64,000 nt of DNA, from assembly GCA_018401875.1 (NCBI GenBank), contig JAGYJZ010000007.1, positions 100,533 through 164,532 of the forward strand. The letters are read 5' to 3'. The DNA comes from Salibacteraceae bacterium (GTDB lineage: Bacteria > Bacteroidota > Bacteroidia > Flavobacteriales_G > Salibacteraceae). Positions 36,329-45,264 of this stretch are shown here, piece after piece. Positions within the stretch are counted from its first letter, which is position 1. Each line of letters begins with the position of its first letter. The notes beneath the pieces are model-generated. The model was given only the letters and a program-made list of their open reading frames with translations, did no database searches and was not told where the DNA came from. The position numbers were made by a program, and so were the translations under genes.

Positions 36329-36987
36329 ATATCGAATTAGTGGAGAGCGGTGATGGCTCTCACACGCTAAAGGTTGCCGCGTTAAACGAACACTACCACT
36401 CTCACAAAGGAGCCTTGCAAGAAAGCCTGTATGTGTTTATCGGCAAAGGACTGCGTCAGTTTGACGAGAAAGACTGTGTGTCGATTTTGGAAGTGGGTTT
36501 TGGAACTGGATTGAATGCCTTACTTACGGCTCTTGATCAACACAGGCCTAAGACAAGCTATGTGAGTCTAGAAACGTTTCCACTCGATTGGGCATTGGTT
36601 CAACAACTAAATTACCCTCAATTGGTAAATGATGACCACGCAGCAGAACTTTTTGAAGCTTTGCACCGCGTGCCATGGAATGTTGAAACGGAGCTGAAAC
36701 AAGGATTTTCTATAGAGAAAATTGAGTCCTCATTGCAGTTATTCAATTCTACTTCAAAGTTTGACCTGGTTTATTATGATGCTTTTGCTCCGCATGCACA
36801 ACCCGAACTTTGGGAACCGAGCATTTGGAATCAACTGTACAGCATGATGAATGATAGGGGTGTTTTAGTGACCTATTGCGCCAAAGGGCAGGTGCGAAGA
36901 GATATGCAGACCGCAGGTTTTACAGTAGAACGACTGGAAGGGCCTCCTGGAAAAAGAGAAATGATAAGAGCACGAAAGAATGGATAA
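36310..36987 (+). CDS. mnmD: tRNA (5-methylaminomethyl-2-thiouridine)(34) methyltransferase MnmD
   Basis: A 225-residue standalone version of the methyltransferase half of MnmC, completing mnm5s2U at the wobble base. It shows HYHSHKGALQESLYVFI, the SAM-binding EVGFGTGLNALLTAL, YVSLETFPLD, FDLVYYDAFAPHAQPELW and LVTYCAKGQVRR. The FAD-dependent oxidase half of MnmC is absent, as is usual in Bacteroidota. Overlaps of 19 and 8 bases with its neighbours show one transcription unit. Confidence 0.9.
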   Translation: MENNALNIELVESGDGSHTLKVAALNEHYHSHKGALQESLYVFIGKGLRQFDEKDCVSILEVGFGTGLNALLTALDQHRPKTSYVSLETFPLDWALVQQLNYPQLVNDDHAAELFEALHRVPWNVETELKQGFSIEKIESSLQLFNSTSKFDLVYYDAFAPHAQPELWEPSIWNQLYSMMNDRGVLVTYCAKGQVRRDMQTAGFTVERLEGPPGKREMIRARKNG

Positions 36988-37441
36988 GAGACGATTTAAT
37001 GTTCGAGTGTATGGAATCCTGATGAACGATCGTGGTGAAGTGTTGGTGAGCGATGAACTAATAAAAGGAATTCGATTTACGAAGTTTCCTGGCGGTGGTT
37101 TGGAGTGGGGTGAAGGAATAAAAAATTGCCTCTGTCGCGAGTTTATGGAAGAACTAAATCAGCCCATCGAAGTGGTCGAGCATTTTTATACGACCGATTA
37201 CTTCCAAGTGTCGGCTTTTAACGATCAAGACCAGCTCATCAGCGTGTATTACCGAGTAAAGATGATTGGCGAGCAGCAATTTGTATCAACCTCACGACCC
37301 TTTGATTTTCCAGCGCACGCAGATCAAAAATTTGAAGTTCAGCGGTGGGTTAATCTTACTGACTTAAACGCAAAAGATTTTAAATGGCCTGTAGATCGGC
37401 GAGTGGTGCGGAAGCTGAGTCTAGATCTGGCAGGTTTCTAA
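36980..37441 (+). CDS. NUDIX hydrolase
   Basis: A 153-residue NUDIX protein; these hydrolyse nucleoside diphosphates linked to another moiety. The Nudix box is GGLEWGEGIKNCLCREFMEEL in outline: G-x5-E-x7-REFxEE, with Asn in place of the final Gly. The C-terminal residues LSLDLAGF and the stop codon are encoded by the left arm of the palindrome at 37418-37460, so the gene end seems to have been rewritten by a REP-like insertion. The substrate is unknown. Confidence 0.87.
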   Translation: MDKRRFNVRVYGILMNDRGEVLVSDELIKGIRFTKFPGGGLEWGEGIKNCLCREFMEELNQPIEVVEHFYTTDYFQVSAFNDQDQLISVYYRVKMIGEQQFVSTSRPFDFPAHADQKFEVQRWVNLTDLNAKDFKWPVDRRVVRKLSLDLAGF

Positions 37442-37460
37442 AACCTGTCAGGTCTAGACT
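37418..37460. repeat. REP-like palindrome A flanking the RAYT gene
   Basis: Arms of 20 bases, AGTCTAGATCTGGCAGGTTT and AAACCTGTCAGGTCTAGACT, flank a CTA loop. The pairing is complete except for two G-T wobbles. The core (CTAGACYTGRCAGGTTT) is shared with palindrome B at 38193-38231. The left arm overlaps the last codons and stop of the NUDIX gene. Such hairpins are the substrates of REP-associated tyrosine transposases. Confidence 0.8.
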
Positions 37461-37470
37461 CTAGAGGAGG

Positions 37471-38103
37471 TCAGAATCCTATGTCATCAAATTCAAGTTT
37501 TGAATCTTGCTTGTGGTTGTGAATGTATCTTAAGTTGTCTACACCATCAAACCATTCCAAAACTTGATCTCTTTCAATTATCGTGTTTTTTGAGCCAACC
37601 ACGGCAGAATATGAAGAAAATTTCCAAGCTCCAGCGGAGCTTGCGATTCCAGTTTCGACTGGGTTTAAGTGAATGTACCTAACCAAGTTCCTTAGATATT
37701 CTTGATCAGTTATCCTCTTGCGTTTAAAGGGTCTCATAAACAAATTTCCTTTTCTGTTTTGTTCCTTGTTAAAAGCCTTTGCGTAAGCATTGAAAAAGTT
37801 GCTAAACTGCTTAGACAGTATACTAGACTGAATTTCAGAACCTGTTTGATTTATAATTGAACTTTTTGCTTTAGATACAATAGGTTTTAGAACGTTTTCA
37901 TCTCTTATTTGAATTAAAACATGAAAATGATTTGGCATCAAACAAAAGGCATATGTCATAGCGATAGGATAGATGAACTCTTTATACCTTTTCAAGAAAT
38001 AATAATAATTCTGCTCACGTACAAAAAGCTTCTCATTTCCGTTTGCACGGTTGTAGACGTGATAAAAATGATCAGGGAGAAGCGGGGCTAGCTTATCGGT
38101 CAT
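37471..38103 (-). CDS. REP-associated tyrosine transposase (RAYT, Y1_Tnp family)
   Basis: A 210-residue HUH single-strand transposase. It has the HUH motif CLMPNHFHVLIQ (His59, His61), a candidate catalytic Tyr in SNFFNAYAKAFNK (about Tyr107), and the family's LVRYIHLNPVETG and WKFSSY segments. RAYT proteins mobilise or maintain palindromic REP elements. Here it is bracketed by two related palindromes within 60 and 90 bases of its ends, forming a complete-looking REP/RAYT unit. The frame is intact, so it may be active. Confidence 0.9.
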   Translation of the reverse strand: MTDKLAPLLPDHFYHVYNRANGNEKLFVREQNYYYFLKRYKEFIYPIAMTYAFCLMPNHFHVLIQIRDENVLKPIVSKAKSSIINQTGSEIQSSILSKQFSNFFNAYAKAFNKEQNRKGNLFMRPFKRKRITDQEYLRNLVRYIHLNPVETGIASSAGAWKFSSYSAVVGSKNTIIERDQVLEWFDGVDNLRYIHNHKQDSKLEFDDIGF

Positions 38104-38192
38104 TTGTTTTACGTTTATCAGGCGCTAAGTGAAATTACTTATAAAGAAAGTGTTTTCTTCAATAATATAGATAGCTAAGGCTTTAAATTGAA

Positions 38193-38231
38193 CCTAGACT
38201 TGACAGGTTTTTAAAACCTGTCAAGTCTAGG
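38193..38231. repeat. REP-like palindrome B, perfect 19-base arms
   Basis: CCTAGACTTGACAGGTTTT and its exact reverse complement are separated by a single T. It is the close relative of palindrome A (37418-37460) on the other side of the RAYT gene. It also lies 22 bases downstream of the giant T9SS gene's end and could act as a terminator for it. Confidence 0.85.
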
Positions 38232-38252
38232 TTTGAAAAGCTGAAAGAATTG

Positions 38253-41200
38253 TTAGCGCACTAAATTCACGAACCCCTCCATCGTCATCACCCTTCCTCT
38301 CTCATTTTCGTAGAGGAAGTCCCAGAAATAGGTGCCTATAGCTGCGTCATTGCCCTTGCTTGGATGCGTGCCATCCCAGCCTATTTCAAGATCGTTCGAT
38401 TCAAAAATGAGGTGCCCCCATTTGTCGTAAACTTTCAAGTGTGGATTATAAATGCGATGTCCATAAACCCTGAACACTTCATTTAATCCATCCTTGTCAG
38501 GACTAAAAGCATTTGGCACGTAGATTTTTGAGTAACAATCAGAATTCACGGAAATGGTATCGTAATTTATACATCCATCGGGGCTCACGACTTCCAAATA
38601 AAAGGTGTCTCTTTCGGTGTTCAATACCCACGGATGCTCAGCCCTGGGATCGCTCAAAAGATCAGCAGGTGACCAACGAATGGTGTTTTCTGCGCTGGTC
38701 ACCGATGGGCCACCTAAGAATACCGTCTGCATGTCGCAGTTTTCGATGTCTTCGCCCGCATCTACATAAGGCAGCGGATGGGCTGAAATGATCGCGTTAT
38801 CGAAATTGGTGCAACCCAAGGCATCAATCACGCTCAATCGAAGAAAAGCTACACCAAGCGGCACCGCAAGCGTTGTCAATGAATCGGGTTGAAAAACCAT
38901 TTCTTCGGGCGTCCATTGGTAAATTCCTTCAGCGGCATTGGCGATCAACTCTATGGTGTCGCCATCGCATATTTCATGATTGACACCGGCATTTACAAAA
39001 GGCTTTGGCTTCACATCTACGTCAAAACTAATTTCAGATTCACAGCCGTTTGAATCGGTTACTTCTACCGTGTATTGCGCTGGCAATTCTGGATATAACA
39101 ACGAGAAACTTTGATTGGGTGTGACAACGGCACTGGATGGCCTCCAATTGTATGATGCGTAACCTGACGTCACCGCTACCAACTGCGAGTCGCCTTCGCA
39201 GATATAATTTGGTTCTTCTGTCACTTCAACCACTGGCAGTGGATTGACACGCACCACTACGTCATTTCTGCGTTCGCAACCGTTGGTGTCGGTCACCAAC
39301 AGCGTGTAGGTGGTAGTGGTGTCAGGAGCTACATTCGGATTAGGCGCCAATTGTGAATTGACTAAGCCTGCCGTTGGCGTCCAAAAATAAGTTGACCCCG
39401 TTGGACCTGAAGGCTGACCGCCAATGCGCGTCTCGTCTCCAAAACAAATTGATTTGTCTGCGCCTGCATTGGCGCTTGGCAATGGATTTACAGTCACAAT
39501 CATGCTCGAAGTAAACGTGCATCCGTTGCTGTCGGTAATCGCTACCGTATACAAGCGCGTATTTACCGTAAATGAAAGTGGGTCAGAAATGTTGGGGTCA
39601 GTAAGACCGGTCGAAGGATTCCACGCATAGCTTTCGCCACCTTCTGCATTCAATTGCACGGTATCAAACTGACAAATTGTTTTGTTTTCACCTGCTGAAT
39701 AATCGGGTATTTCGAACACATCAACTGTTACCGAATCAATCGATTGGCAGTTTCCAGGACCTGTGGCAGTTACAAAATACGTTTGAGTAACCTGCGGACT
39801 CATAATTGGGTTGGCGGTATTGCCTCCAATCAATGCGATGTTCGGACTCCATGAATAGCTCAATGCACCGGTAATCGATATGGAATCGGGCTGCCCCGCA
39901 CAGGTTGTGGCTATTGGTGAAGTGATCGTGGTTACGGGCAATGGCGTCACATCCAACTCATAGGTAAAGGTGTTTTGACATCCGAAAAAGTCAACTGCGA
40001 TTAAGGTGTAAAGGGTCGTGTCAACAGGCGCTGCAATTACGGTGTCATTGTTATTGTTGTCGAGCGTGAGTGTGGCAAGTTGATCCCAAGTGTAGGTGTA
40101 AATGGTGGGAACGGTGAGTTCCAGTTGTTCTCCCACACAAATATGACCGTTGTTGGGTTGAACATTAACATTGGGTAATTCAATTACCGTAATGCTGGTA
40201 TCGTTCGTGTTTTCACATCCATTGATATCAATCCCCAACACGCTGAACGTCTCATTTGCTATTGGATATGCAAAGACCGTTGCCGAGGTCGTACTGCTTA
40301 GTGCTGCAGAACTATTCCACACATAATTTACCGCACCACCTGCGTAAATCTCGGTAGAATCAAATTTGCAAATACTGTCGTTATTGGTGGCGAGTGTGAT
40401 ATTTGGTAAGGGATGCACGATGATGCTTACGGTGTCATTTGAAAAGCATCCGTTGGTGTCTGTTCCGACAACAATGTAGCTGGTATCTATTTCAGGATTG
40501 GCAATCACGCTGTCGCCAACAATGGCTGAAAGGTTATAATTGGCACTCCAAGCATAACTAGCGGCACCGCTTGCACTCATGCCTATAGTATCGAAAATGC
40601 AGAGTTCTTGCGAAGTGGGTGTGACACTGACCACAGGCAACGACCAAATTTCTACGTCAACCGTGTCGTGTCCGATGCAACCATTTCCATCTGTTCCGAT
40701 GACGGTGTAAGTGCTGCTGGCTTGAGGTGCTGCAAATGTGCTGGCCGTTGTTGAATTGCTCAAGCCAAGTGCTGGGCTCCACGCATAGTTCACTGCACCT
40801 GAAGCAGAGAGCAATGCAGAGTCGTTTAAGCAAAACGCGGTGTCGTCAGGATTGATGCTCACAACGGGCAAAGTATCCACTTGAACAAAGGTGCTGATCG
40901 TGTCTGAACACCCAAAAGCATCCGTTCCTTCAACGATGTAGTTGGTTGATCCTTGCGGAGTATCTTCTATGGTCAAGCCTGAAAAAGTATCGCCACTCAA
41001 TACCTGTGTCCAGAAATAGCTCACTGCTCCGCCAGCCGTCAATTGGGCTGTGTCGTTCAAACAAATCACATTGGGAGTGGCGTTGATTGTAATCACTGGC
41101 AAAGGCGCAATTTCTAAGAAAAAACTTGCCGTATCAGAACAGCCAAATGAAGTTGTTCCTTCCACAAAGTACTGCACACTGTAAGGTGGTGAAGCATTTA

Positions 41201-43193
41201 CCGTTGCGATGCTCGTGTTGTTTAATCCAACCGATGGCGTCCATTCAAAAATGGCTGCTCCACTGGCTGTAATGGTGATGCTGTCTCCCAAACAAACCGA
41301 ATCGTTGATGCTCGTGAACGTAATTACTGGCGATGGCTGAACATAAACAAACGTGGAGTCGCCACCACTGTTTGAGCAATTGGCATCCGACACAAAAATG
41401 GGTTTGAACGACCCCGAATCGGAAACGAACATCGTGAATGGAGATGCTAATATTCCATTTATGACCAAGGTGTCAATTCCTATGGTGTATTCAATATTCC
41501 AAGGTGCTTCTCCGGTCAACGAAACGGTCAGTTCGAGCGAATCGTTTTCGCAAATGGTGTCACCGCCAGAAAAGTTTACGGTAGGTAAATCATGCACATC
41601 CACAAAAAAGTCGGACGTGTCGGTGCAGCCATTGGTGTCGATACCGATCACCGAATAGGTGGTATCTACCTGGATAAACGTTTGCACACTATTTCCCGTG
41701 GTGGCAGAAAGTCCGAATGCTGGAAACCACGTATAGGTTACCGCCCCAGAGGCCGAAATGGTAATGGTGTCGCCAATACACAACTCAGGATTGGGCGGAC
41801 TTACCGTTGGTTGAGCAAAGTTTCCAACGTTTACCGTATCCGAATTGCTGCATCCTGAAGGAGCTGAAACAGTTACGATGTATTCACCCGCATTATTCAC
41901 CACGAGTGAATCGAGCGTATCGCCTGTGTTCCAGAGAAAGGTTGCGCCAGGATTTCCTGCGAATATTATCACCGTGTCTTGAAAGGTGCAGATGTTCGTG
42001 TCGGGTCCTAAGTCGACAATTGGCAGAGGAATGGTAGAAATGGTGATGCTGTCTTCTGCAAAGCAATTTACTCCGCCCGAAACGGTTACTTTATACTGCC
42101 CTGAGTCAGAAATAGTGATGGTTTGGGTGGTCTCTCCTGTGCTCCACACATAACTTGTGGCCGAAGTTCCGGCATCCAGCGTAAGCACATCACCCGCGCA
42201 GATGGAAGTATCGGCTGGTAAATCAGTGGCCACGTCATACACAGTAACGGTAGAATATGCCGTGTCAGTGCACCCCAAATAATCCGTCACTACTAAGCTT
42301 ACATTATAGGTTCCCGGTGTTGTGTAGAGGTGACTGGCATTGGTGTCGTTGCTGGTTGCGCCATCACCAAAAGTCCAAAACCAGTTGGTCAATGTGTTGT
42401 TTAATGGAATTCCAGCAGCATTTTCGCACGAGTCGCTCAAGGCGATAAATTGAGCCGTATCGCCAATACACACGTTGGGTGTAAGCACTTCAAACGCAGC
42501 AGCTACGCGGTAAGAGAAGTTCGAATACTGCACGTTGGATTGCGAGTAATTGTAAAATCCAAACCTGCCCGGAGGGAAACAACCATACACATCAAAAATG
42601 GTGTCGGTATTGATGGAAATGACGGTTCTCGTATTGGTATAGGTAAGCGCAAACGAATACACTTGAAAATCATCCCACCCTTCAGCAGGGCCGTATTGTG
42701 TGGCGATGGGCGTGGCGAATGGTCCAGCCTTGGCTGAAAAAGCCTGTGGGAAATTTACGATAGGACCATTTATTCTTGTCAATGCGTAGCCTTCGTTGCC
42801 AAAGAATCCGGCAAAGTTTTGGTTGTTCTGCTTCCAATCAAATAAATAGAAATCATAGTTGTTCGGATTTAATGGATCAGGGTCGTTGTAGCCAAACACA
42901 AACCCAATCCAATCGTCATCGGCAGCGGTGGTCACTTGAATATCACCGGTAATAATGACGTTGATAAAGCTGTCAGGACTGACATAAAATGTTGGGTTAC
43001 CATTGATGGTTTGATTCACCGCATTTCCTCCTCCAGTCACCGTCCAGTTTCCGTTGGCTAAATTACCTTCCTGAATCCAAGTTGCTAAATCAATACTATC
43101 ACCACACTGTGCCTCGGCCCTTTTGCTGCAAAACAGAAAGAATACTGCAAGCAAAAAGCTGAAAATCAAAGTAGAGTGTAGGTGCTTTTTCAA
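38253..43193 (-). CDS. giant surface protein: lectin-like domain, PKD domain, sixteen Ig-like repeats, T9SS type B C-terminus
   Basis: A 1646-residue exported protein. The signal peptide covers about residues 1-28 (ending AEAQ). Residues about 30-235 resemble a thrombospondin-C/L-type lectin fold (DDDWIGFVFGYND, NYDFYLFDWKQ). A PKD domain follows (WFWTFGDGATS), then sixteen repeats of 75-80 residues, each opening with a Cys and closing with a Gly-Cys before a PLPxV linker, which suggests one disulphide per repeat. The end is a gliding-motility/type B domain: YVPNAFSPDKDGLNEVFRV, VYDKWGHLIFES and IGTYFWDF. The start is a TTG at 43193, chosen for the signal peptide. Likely a long adhesive stalk. 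Confidence 0.88.
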   Translation of the reverse strand: MKKHLHSTLIFSFLLAVFFLFCSKRAEAQCGDSIDLATWIQEGNLANGNWTVTGGGNAVNQTINGNPTFYVSPDSFINVIITGDIQVTTAADDDWIGFVFGYNDPDPLNPNNYDFYLFDWKQNNQNFAGFFGNEGYALTRINGPIVNFPQAFSAKAGPFATPIATQYGPAEGWDDFQVYSFALTYTNTRTVISINTDTIFDVYGCFPPGRFGFYNYSQSNVQYSNFSYRVAAAFEVLTPNVCIGDTAQFIALSDSCENAAGIPLNNTLTNWFWTFGDGATSNDTNASHLYTTPGTYNVSLVVTDYLGCTDTAYSTVTVYDVATDLPADTSICAGDVLTLDAGTSATSYVWSTGETTQTITISDSGQYKVTVSGGVNCFAEDSITISTIPLPIVDLGPDTNICTFQDTVIIFAGNPGATFLWNTGDTLDSLVVNNAGEYIVTVSAPSGCSNSDTVNVGNFAQPTVSPPNPELCIGDTITISASGAVTYTWFPAFGLSATTGNSVQTFIQVDTTYSVIGIDTNGCTDTSDFFVDVHDLPTVNFSGGDTICENDSLELTVSLTGEAPWNIEYTIGIDTLVINGILASPFTMFVSDSGSFKPIFVSDANCSNSGGDSTFVYVQPSPVITFTSINDSVCLGDSITITASGAAIFEWTPSVGLNNTSIATVNASPPYSVQYFVEGTTSFGCSDTASFFLEIAPLPVITINATPNVICLNDTAQLTAGGAVSYFWTQVLSGDTFSGLTIEDTPQGSTNYIVEGTDAFGCSDTISTFVQVDTLPVVSINPDDTAFCLNDSALLSASGAVNYAWSPALGLSNSTTASTFAAPQASSTYTVIGTDGNGCIGHDTVDVEIWSLPVVSVTPTSQELCIFDTIGMSASGAASYAWSANYNLSAIVGDSVIANPEIDTSYIVVGTDTNGCFSNDTVSIIVHPLPNITLATNNDSICKFDSTEIYAGGAVNYVWNSSAALSSTTSATVFAYPIANETFSVLGIDINGCENTNDTSITVIELPNVNVQPNNGHICVGEQLELTVPTIYTYTWDQLATLTLDNNNNDTVIAAPVDTTLYTLIAVDFFGCQNTFTYELDVTPLPVTTITSPIATTCAGQPDSISITGALSYSWSPNIALIGGNTANPIMSPQVTQTYFVTATGPGNCQSIDSVTVDVFEIPDYSAGENKTICQFDTVQLNAEGGESYAWNPSTGLTDPNISDPLSFTVNTRLYTVAITDSNGCTFTSSMIVTVNPLPSANAGADKSICFGDETRIGGQPSGPTGSTYFWTPTAGLVNSQLAPNPNVAPDTTTTYTLLVTDTNGCERRNDVVVRVNPLPVVEVTEEPNYICEGDSQLVAVTSGYASYNWRPSSAVVTPNQSFSLLYPELPAQYTVEVTDSNGCESEISFDVDVKPKPFVNAGVNHEICDGDTIELIANAAEGIYQWTPEEMVFQPDSLTTLAVPLGVAFLRLSVIDALGCTNFDNAIISAHPLPYVDAGEDIENCDMQTVFLGGPSVTSAENTIRWSPADLLSDPRAEHPWVLNTERDTFYLEVVSPDGCINYDTISVNSDCYSKIYVPNAFSPDKDGLNEVFRVYGHRIYNPHLKVYDKWGHLIFESNDLEIGWDGTHPSKGNDAAIGTYFWDFLYENERGRVMTMEGFVNLVR

Positions 43194-43371
43194 GGTTGGT
43201 AGGCAGGTTTAGTTGGCGAAGCGAATTTAACAGTTGATTGTGAAGCATTGATGAATTCTGTATCAAGACGCAGAGATTAAAAATTGGGATTCCTTTTCGG
43301 AAGATTATTTTAATTTTTTTCGATAAAACCAGTAATTCAATCGATTATACCCCTGAAATCCATATTAAGTT

Positions 43372-43959
43372 TCATTCCTCGAGTAAAAACCCGGTATCGA
43401 ATCTGCGTTCAACCAGTTGTTCAACGCGCTGAAAAAGTTGCAGCGGGCGAAACGAACCCCATTCAAAATCATTCAACGGACCGCCATAAATGAAGTAATT
43501 ATCTACGCCAACATCCCTAAAATCGTTCAAAACATGCTCACGAAAATTGAGCATCGCCACCCAACCGTCTTCGATGTCTTCAAACCATTCTTCGTAATAA
43601 CTATCATCTGAACTGTGAAAATTCAACACGTATTCGCCAATGAGAATAAACTTGGTAATGCCTTCATCAATCAATTGATCGATGATGTCGCGCTTCAAGG
43701 TCATAATGTCGTTGTGCAAGGTGTCATTCCACTCACCCATCATTTCTATCACCGCGAAATTATCTTCATAATCTGCGTATAGAATTTTCAGGAATAGCGT
43801 CTCCGAACCAATGTTATCCCATTGAGGATGAATGTAGTGGTCGTAAATCGAGTCGGTGAAATATACCTCAGAATATTCGCGACCGAAGAATGGAGAGCGC
43901 TCGTCTTCCTCGGCCATGTAGAGGTTTCTCCAATTAAAATAAGGCTCAATGTTGTGCAT
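43372..43959 (-). CDS. conserved hypothetical protein
   Basis: A 195-residue soluble, strongly acidic protein. Its opening MHNIEPYFNWRNLY and DERSPFFGREYSE, and the later FILIGEYVLNFHSSDDSYYEEW, are features I associate with a conserved Bacteroidota family without assigned function. No signal peptide or membrane segment. It has its own TAnnTTTG box upstream and stands alone, divergent from nothing and convergent with nothing. Confidence 0.72.
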   Translation of the reverse strand: MHNIEPYFNWRNLYMAEEDERSPFFGREYSEVYFTDSIYDHYIHPQWDNIGSETLFLKILYADYEDNFAVIEMMGEWNDTLHNDIMTLKRDIIDQLIDEGITKFILIGEYVLNFHSSDDSYYEEWFEDIEDGWVAMLNFREHVLNDFRDVGVDNYFIYGGPLNDFEWGSFRPLQLFQRVEQLVERRFDTGFLLEE

Positions 43960-43969
43960 AAATCAAGTG

Positions 43970-43977
43970 CAAAGCTA
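43970..43977 (-). promoter_or_regulatory. TAnnTTTG box upstream of the conserved hypothetical gene
   Basis: The reverse strand reads TAGCTTTG, matching the -7 consensus, ten bases before the ATG at 43959. This predicts a very short leader. Confidence 0.45.
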
Positions 43978-44034
43978 GTGACACGTATTCGATATCATCG
44001 CGATGAAACGTTAACGTTCATCGTTTGTTCAGCC

Positions 44035-44844
44035 TTATTTATGCGCGGCATCCACTGCCTTCCTCACACTGCCTTCTGAGAGAAGCAAGGCATTGGCTGT
44101 GGCATAGTCGAGCCCCGTTTCTGCCATCACCATGTTGGTGCCTCGGTCAACCAATTTGTCGTTGCTCAATTGCATGTCAACCATCTTGTTGCCTTTCACC
44201 CGACCGAGCTTAACCATCACCGAAGTAGTTATCATGTTGAGTGTCAATTTCTGCGCTGTTCCTGCCTTCATGCGTGTGCTTCCGGTTACAAATTCTGGTC
44301 CTACCACCACTTCTACAGGAAAGTCAGAAACATGGGTGACAGGTGCGTCAGGATTGCATGTAACGCAGCCTGTGGCTATGCCGTTTTCGCGACAAATACC
44401 CAATCCGCCAATCACATAGGGCGTGGTGCCCGAAGCCGCAATTCCGATCACGATGTCTTTTACTGAAATGTCATGATCTTGCAAGTCCTTCCACGCCTGA
44501 TTCGGATCGTCTTCGGCAAATTCAATGGCTTTTCTGATGGCGCTGTCGCCACCGGCAATCAAGCCAATCACCATGCCGTGCGGAACGCCATAGGTTGGTG
44601 GACACTCGCTCGCATCAACGATGCCCAATCGTCCACTTGTGCCTGCCCCGATGTAAAACAATCTTCCGCCATTACTAAGTTTCTCGTGCACTGCAATGGC
44701 CAATTTTTCGATGCTCGGAATGGCTTTTTCGATGGCCAAAGGCACGGTTTTATCCTCTTTGTTCATGTTGACGAGCAATTCACTGAAACTCATTTGCTCG
44801 AGTTGGTCGTAGTTGGATGACGATTCTGTAACGCGTTGATTCAT
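44035..44844 (-). CDS. murQ: N-acetylmuramic acid 6-phosphate etherase
   Basis: Cleaves the lactyl ether of MurNAc-6-phosphate in peptidoglycan recycling. The 269-residue SIS-domain protein has FYIGAGTSGRLGIVDASECPPTYG (read in part), GIAASGTTPYVIGGL, VEVVVGPEFVTGSTRMKAGTAQK in outline and MVKLGRVKGNKMVDM. The catalytic Glu region (SEC-PPT and AGTAQKL) is present. No MurP transporter or NagK-type neighbour is in the window. It stands alone. Confidence 0.95.
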   Translation of the reverse strand: MNQRVTESSSNYDQLEQMSFSELLVNMNKEDKTVPLAIEKAIPSIEKLAIAVHEKLSNGGRLFYIGAGTSGRLGIVDASECPPTYGVPHGMVIGLIAGGDSAIRKAIEFAEDDPNQAWKDLQDHDISVKDIVIGIAASGTTPYVIGGLGICRENGIATGCVTCNPDAPVTHVSDFPVEVVVGPEFVTGSTRMKAGTAQKLTLNMITTSVMVKLGRVKGNKMVDMQLSNDKLVDRGTNMVMAETGLDYATANALLLSEGSVRKAVDAAHK

Positions 44845-45027
44845 GCAGTAATGAGATTTAAGGTTACGTCAAAGATTCATGTTTTATCTTGAATTAATCA
44901 TGTTCAATATGCAACCCGTAATCTTTTCACCAAACAGCGAACTGATGCTGTGGAATGCAGCCGAAAGATCCATGAACTATTCATAGATTTCTGCTTCATC
45001 GTAGCTATTCTGCGGAATGCCCGTTGT

Positions 45028-45164
45028 CTGTCTCTTCGAGTGATCCCGCCACAAGCGGGATTGTATCGAGAAGCGGCAAGACATTGAAAAATGATTATGG
45101 TCGCTGTCTCACTTCTCGATACGGTTTTCTCCGCAAAAGCTTCGAAAAACACTCGAAGAGACAG
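45028..45164. repeat. nested inverted-repeat element (MITE-like or structured DNA)
   Basis: Outer arms CTGTCTCTTCGAGTG (45028-45042) and CACTCGAAGAGACAG (45150-45164) are perfect 15-base inverted repeats. Inside lie a hairpin ATCCCGC/GCGGGAT with a five-base loop (45043-45061) and a second inverted pair GTATCGAGAAG (45063-45073) and CTTCTCGATAC (45112-45122). The 137-base layout with complete outer arms suggests a small non-autonomous mobile element or a relict. No transposase is nearby and no target duplication was identified. Confidence 0.7.
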
Positions 45165-45208
45165 CTTAAAATTCAGCGTTAATGGTTAAGAGGTTTATGG
45201 TTGGCTGT

Positions 45209-45264
45209 CAACTGACAACTGACAGCTGACATCTGACAACTGACATCTGATATCTGACAGCTGA
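45209..45264. repeat. tandem heptamer repeat CANCTGA x 8
   Basis: Eight uninterrupted seven-base units: CAACTGA, CAACTGA, CAGCTGA, CATCTGA, CAACTGA, CATCTGA, TATCTGA, CAGCTGA. The third base varies and one unit begins with T. It lies 37 bases from the end of the convergently read methyltransferase gene. Spacers are absent, so it is not CRISPR. Confidence 0.85.

Noticed and set aside
44904..45152. 82-residue reverse-strand reading frame in the murQ intergenic region
   Set aside because: It is composed largely of the inverted-repeat arms and shows no protein features.
45209..45264. CRISPR-like repeat array
   Set aside because: Units are seven bases and contiguous, without spacers, and no cas gene is present.
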